Below are positions 5,280 through 6,517 of a DNA stretch of 6,517 bases, in pieces. Source of the stretch: Actinomycetes bacterium (GTDB lineage: Bacteria > Actinomycetota > Coriobacteriia > WRKU01 > WQUG01). The stretch is taken from NCBI GenBank assembly GCA_031268615.1, contig JAIRWZ010000144.1:1-6517 (forward strand). Reading direction: 5' to 3'. The notes beneath the pieces were generated by a model. The model had not been told where the DNA came from. It searched no databases and was given only the letters and a program-made list of their open reading frames with translations. Within the stretch, counting starts at the first letter, position 1. The number at the start of each line of letters is the position of its first letter. The position numbers were made by a program, and so were the translations under genes.

Positions 5280-5358
5280 GTCATTCTCGGGCTTGACCCG
5301 AGAATCCAGTACCAAAGGTTTTGCCTCCTAGCTGGATTCCCGCTTCCGCGGGAATGAC
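5280..5358. repeat. Composite inverted-repeat element with two hairpins (REP/MITE-like)
   Basis: Arm A (5280-5309) runs GTCATTC to GAATCCAG and contains the perfect 9-bp stem ATTCTCGGG/CCCGAGAAT (5283-5291 with 5297-5305). Arm B (5332-5358) is the inverse, CTGGATTC to GAATGAC, with the perfect 8-bp stem ATTCCCGC/GCGGGAAT (5336-5343 with 5348-5355). So two variants of one GTCATTC...GAATCCAG repeat face each other across a 22-bp spacer. Dispersed intergenic repeats of this look are known in many bacteria. It lies between convergent genes and could end transcription from both sides, although no T-run follows either stem. No transposase is nearby. Confidence 0.85.
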
Positions 5359-5423
5359 GTGTGGGGGCAGGAATGACATATGGGCGGGGACGTATGGGAG
5401 GGGCGGGAATGACGTGTGTTGCC
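5350..5423. repeat. Degenerate tandem copies of the repeat end (GGGAATGACGTGTG)
   Basis: Starting from the end of arm B, four imperfect units of about 17-20 bp follow: GGGAATGACGTGTGGGGGCA (5350), GGAATGACATATGGGCGG (5370), GGACGTATGGGAGGGGC (5388) and GGGAATGACGTGTGTTGCC (5405). The first and last are nearly identical, and the third is most eroded. They look like slippage-amplified or nested ends of the inverted-repeat element. The plus strand is very G-rich here, running into the purE 3' end. Confidence 0.6.
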
Positions 5424-5454
5424 CTCTCGCACCCTACCCTCGCTCGCCCTGCCT

Positions 5455-5928
5455 CTAGGCAGAGCCGGGGGACAGCGCCGCCTGTTCTGCCTTAAACTGT
5501 ACGATTTTCTCGCGATATTCAGGCAAGGCCGCTCCCAATATCTGCGTCGCCAACAGAGCGGCGTTGCGCGCACCGTTAATGGCCACGCACGCCACCGGCA
5601 CGCCGGTTGGCATTTGCACCATCGACAACAGGGAATCCATGCCGCCCAAGTCACTGGTTTTCATGGGCACGCCGATAACGGGCAGGGGCGTATTTGCCGC
5701 AAGGAAACCGGCCAAATGCGCTGCTTTTCCGGCCCCGGCAATGAGGACGCGCAGACCCCGCGTATCTGCCGTAGTCGCCCATTCATAGACACGCTCCGGA
5801 TTGCGATGTGCGCTGGCAATCAGCACTTCATAGGGTACGTCCAACGCAACCAACTGGTCCGCGCAGGACTGCATGACCTCACGGTCCGATTTCGATCCCA
5901 TAATAATGCCTACAACCGGTGTATCCAT
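5455..5928 (-). CDS. purE: 5-(carboxyamino)imidazole ribonucleotide mutase (class I PurE)
   Basis: This cytoplasmic purine-biosynthesis enzyme converts N5-CAIR to CAIR, the step after PurK. The 157-aa length is normal for a single-domain PurE. The signature motifs are GSKSD (11-15, phosphate and ribose binding), SAHRNPERV (39-47, with His41), [12 protein letters not shown] (64-75, the flexible loop region with the conserved His71) and GVPM followed by [15 protein letters not shown] (98-112). The Arg in SAHR favours the bacterial class I mutase. ATG 5928 is preceded by AAAGGA with a spacer of about 10 nt. It lies downstream of purD on the same strand across a 175-bp spacer. No purK is visible after it, because purE ends at the convergent repeat element; purK must be elsewhere or upstream of purD. 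Identification is secure. Confidence 0.97.
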   Translation of the reverse strand: MDTPVVGIIMGSKSDREVMQSCADQLVALDVPYEVLIASAHRNPERVYEWATTADTRGLRVLIAGAGKAAHLAGFLAANTPLPVIGVPMKTSDLGGMDSLLSMVQMPTGVPVACVAINGARNAALLATQILGAALPEYREKIVQFKAEQAALSPGSA

Positions 5929-6103
5929 ACCCCTACCGTCCTTTCCCCTGCGTCACTTCGGCCTTTCGGCCCCAACCTGACCTCCACCAAGGCCCGACTT
6001 ACGCCAAGCCACACCTCAACCCGTTCACCCGCTCAACGCCCAACACGCAACCGCCCAACACGCAGCACTTCACGCGTCCTGCCTCATCTCTCACCCACCC
6101 GAC
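5929..6103 (-). other. purD-purE spacer with 13-bp direct repeat and small GNRA-type hairpin
   Basis: No gene is supported in this 175-bp spacer. It contains the exact direct repeat CGCCCAACACGCA (plus strand) at 6037-6049 and 6052-6064. Near the purE start is a small palindrome, GGCCTTTCGGCC (5960-5971), which on the minus strand forms a GGCC stem with a GAAA loop. The minus strand is G/T-rich throughout. I see no convincing promoter or T-tailed terminator, so purD and purE may be one transcript. The spacer is longer than expected inside a purine operon. Confidence 0.5.
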
Positions 6104-6517
6104 CTAAACCAGCGCCTTTTGTCCGATATCCGCCCGACAAAACATGCCTTCGAATTGAATCCGCCCGACCGCGTGATAGGCCGCCTCAATCGCTTCAGAA
6201 AAGTTGCCCGCCAGCGCCGTCACATTCAGCACACGACCACCCGCCGTCACCAGCTCATCGCGTCCATCCGCGTCTTCACGCAGCGCTGTGCCCGCGTGAA
6301 AGACCCGTACACCCGCCACTTTTTCAGCCTGAGCAACGCCCGTTATCGGCAGGCCTGTCTCATATGTACCGGGATAACCCGCACTGGCCAACACAACACT
6401 GACCGCAACTTCGGGCTTGAACTCCAGCCGAACTCCTGCCAGCTCTCCGACAGCCGTATGCAACATAACGCTCGCCAAGTCGCTTTTCAGTCGCGGTAAA
6501 ATCACCTGCGTTTCCGG
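6104..6517 (-). CDS. purD: Phosphoribosylamine-glycine ligase, C-terminal part (5' end outside window)
   Basis: PurD (GAR synthetase) joins glycine to 5-phosphoribosylamine with ATP in the second step of de novo purine synthesis, in the cytoplasm. The visible 137 residues begin at PETQVILPRLKSD, the end of the conserved GDPETQ block of the ATP-grasp domain. They continue through ASAGYPGTYETG and VFHAGTAL to GGRVLNVTALAG, which are typical of the C-terminal domain. The ending FCRADIGQKALV matches the family's FCRxDIGxxA terminus. The stop is TAG at 6104-6106. The N-terminal two thirds lie to the right of the window; nothing suggests a broken gene. It is the upstream gene of purE on the same strand. 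Identification is secure from several conserved blocks. Confidence 0.97.
   Translation of the reverse strand, partial: PETQVILPRLKSDLASVMLHTAVGELAGVRLEFKPEVAVSVVLASAGYPGTYETGLPITGVAQAEKVAGVRVFHAGTALREDADGRDELVTAGGRVLNVTALAGNFSEAIEAAYHAVGRIQFEGMFCRADIGQKALV

Noticed and set aside
5280..5358. Insertion sequence or CRISPR repeat
   Set aside because: No transposase ORF, no flanking target duplication that I can see, and the copies are inverted with one spacer. It is a small hairpin repeat element only.
5416..6402. Open frame of 328 codons on the plus strand over purE and purD
   Set aside because: PurE and PurD are certain from their motifs on the other strand; the plus-strand translation is Arg/Pro/His-rich, runs across the spacer, and has no recognisable domain.

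Overview
The window looks like ordinary chromosome from a moderately GC-rich bacterium (somewhat above half G+C by eye, not counted). It has strong AAAGGA-type Shine-Dalgarno sites and one near-consensus sigma-70-type promoter. The Ala/Asp-rich proteins would suit a Gram-positive of the Actinomycetota or a Chloroflexota-type genome, but nothing here fixes the taxon.

Left block (1-1510, minus strand): a drug-efflux-style regulatory operon. A promoter at about 1468-1497 is embedded in four copies of a palindrome with core AGGTACCT. It reads first into a short, well-initiated leader ORF (1315-1398), then into a MarR-family regulator (578-1333), then by an 8-nt stop/start overlap into an ABC transporter ATPase (1-585). 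The ATPase runs off the left edge; a permease gene probably follows outside the window. The leader peptide resembles the N-terminus of the MarR protein it overlaps, and the MarR protein carries a long low-complexity tail whose DNA reads as a hydrophobic segment in the ATPase frame.

Middle block (1526-5265, plus strand): a tightly packed operon. It holds an optional small ORF (1538-1624), an HAD-superfamily phosphatase with a His/Pro/Asn-rich repeat tail (1600-2736), and a 641-aa MgtE-family protein joined to it by an ATGA overlap (2733-4658; PRC-barrels, MgtE N-domain, CBS pair, unusual membrane domain). The last gene, 19 nt further on, is 5-formyltetrahydrofolate cyclo-ligase (4678-5265), an enzyme that needs Mg-ATP.

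Right block (5266-6517): a composite inverted repeat with two hairpins (5280-5358), followed by decayed copies of one of its ends (5350-5423), lies between the convergent 3' ends of the folate gene and purE. Two purine biosynthesis genes follow on the minus strand: purE (5455-5928) and the C-terminal part of purD (6104-6517), separated by a gene-free 175-bp spacer with a short direct repeat. Folate one-carbon metabolism and purine synthesis are linked pathways, but the two groups are transcribed towards each other.

I see no RNA gene, CRISPR array, transposase or phage gene. The best candidates for something undescribed are the mimic leader peptide with its operator array, the dual-frame MarR tail, and the MgtE-like protein lacking the usual pore signature.
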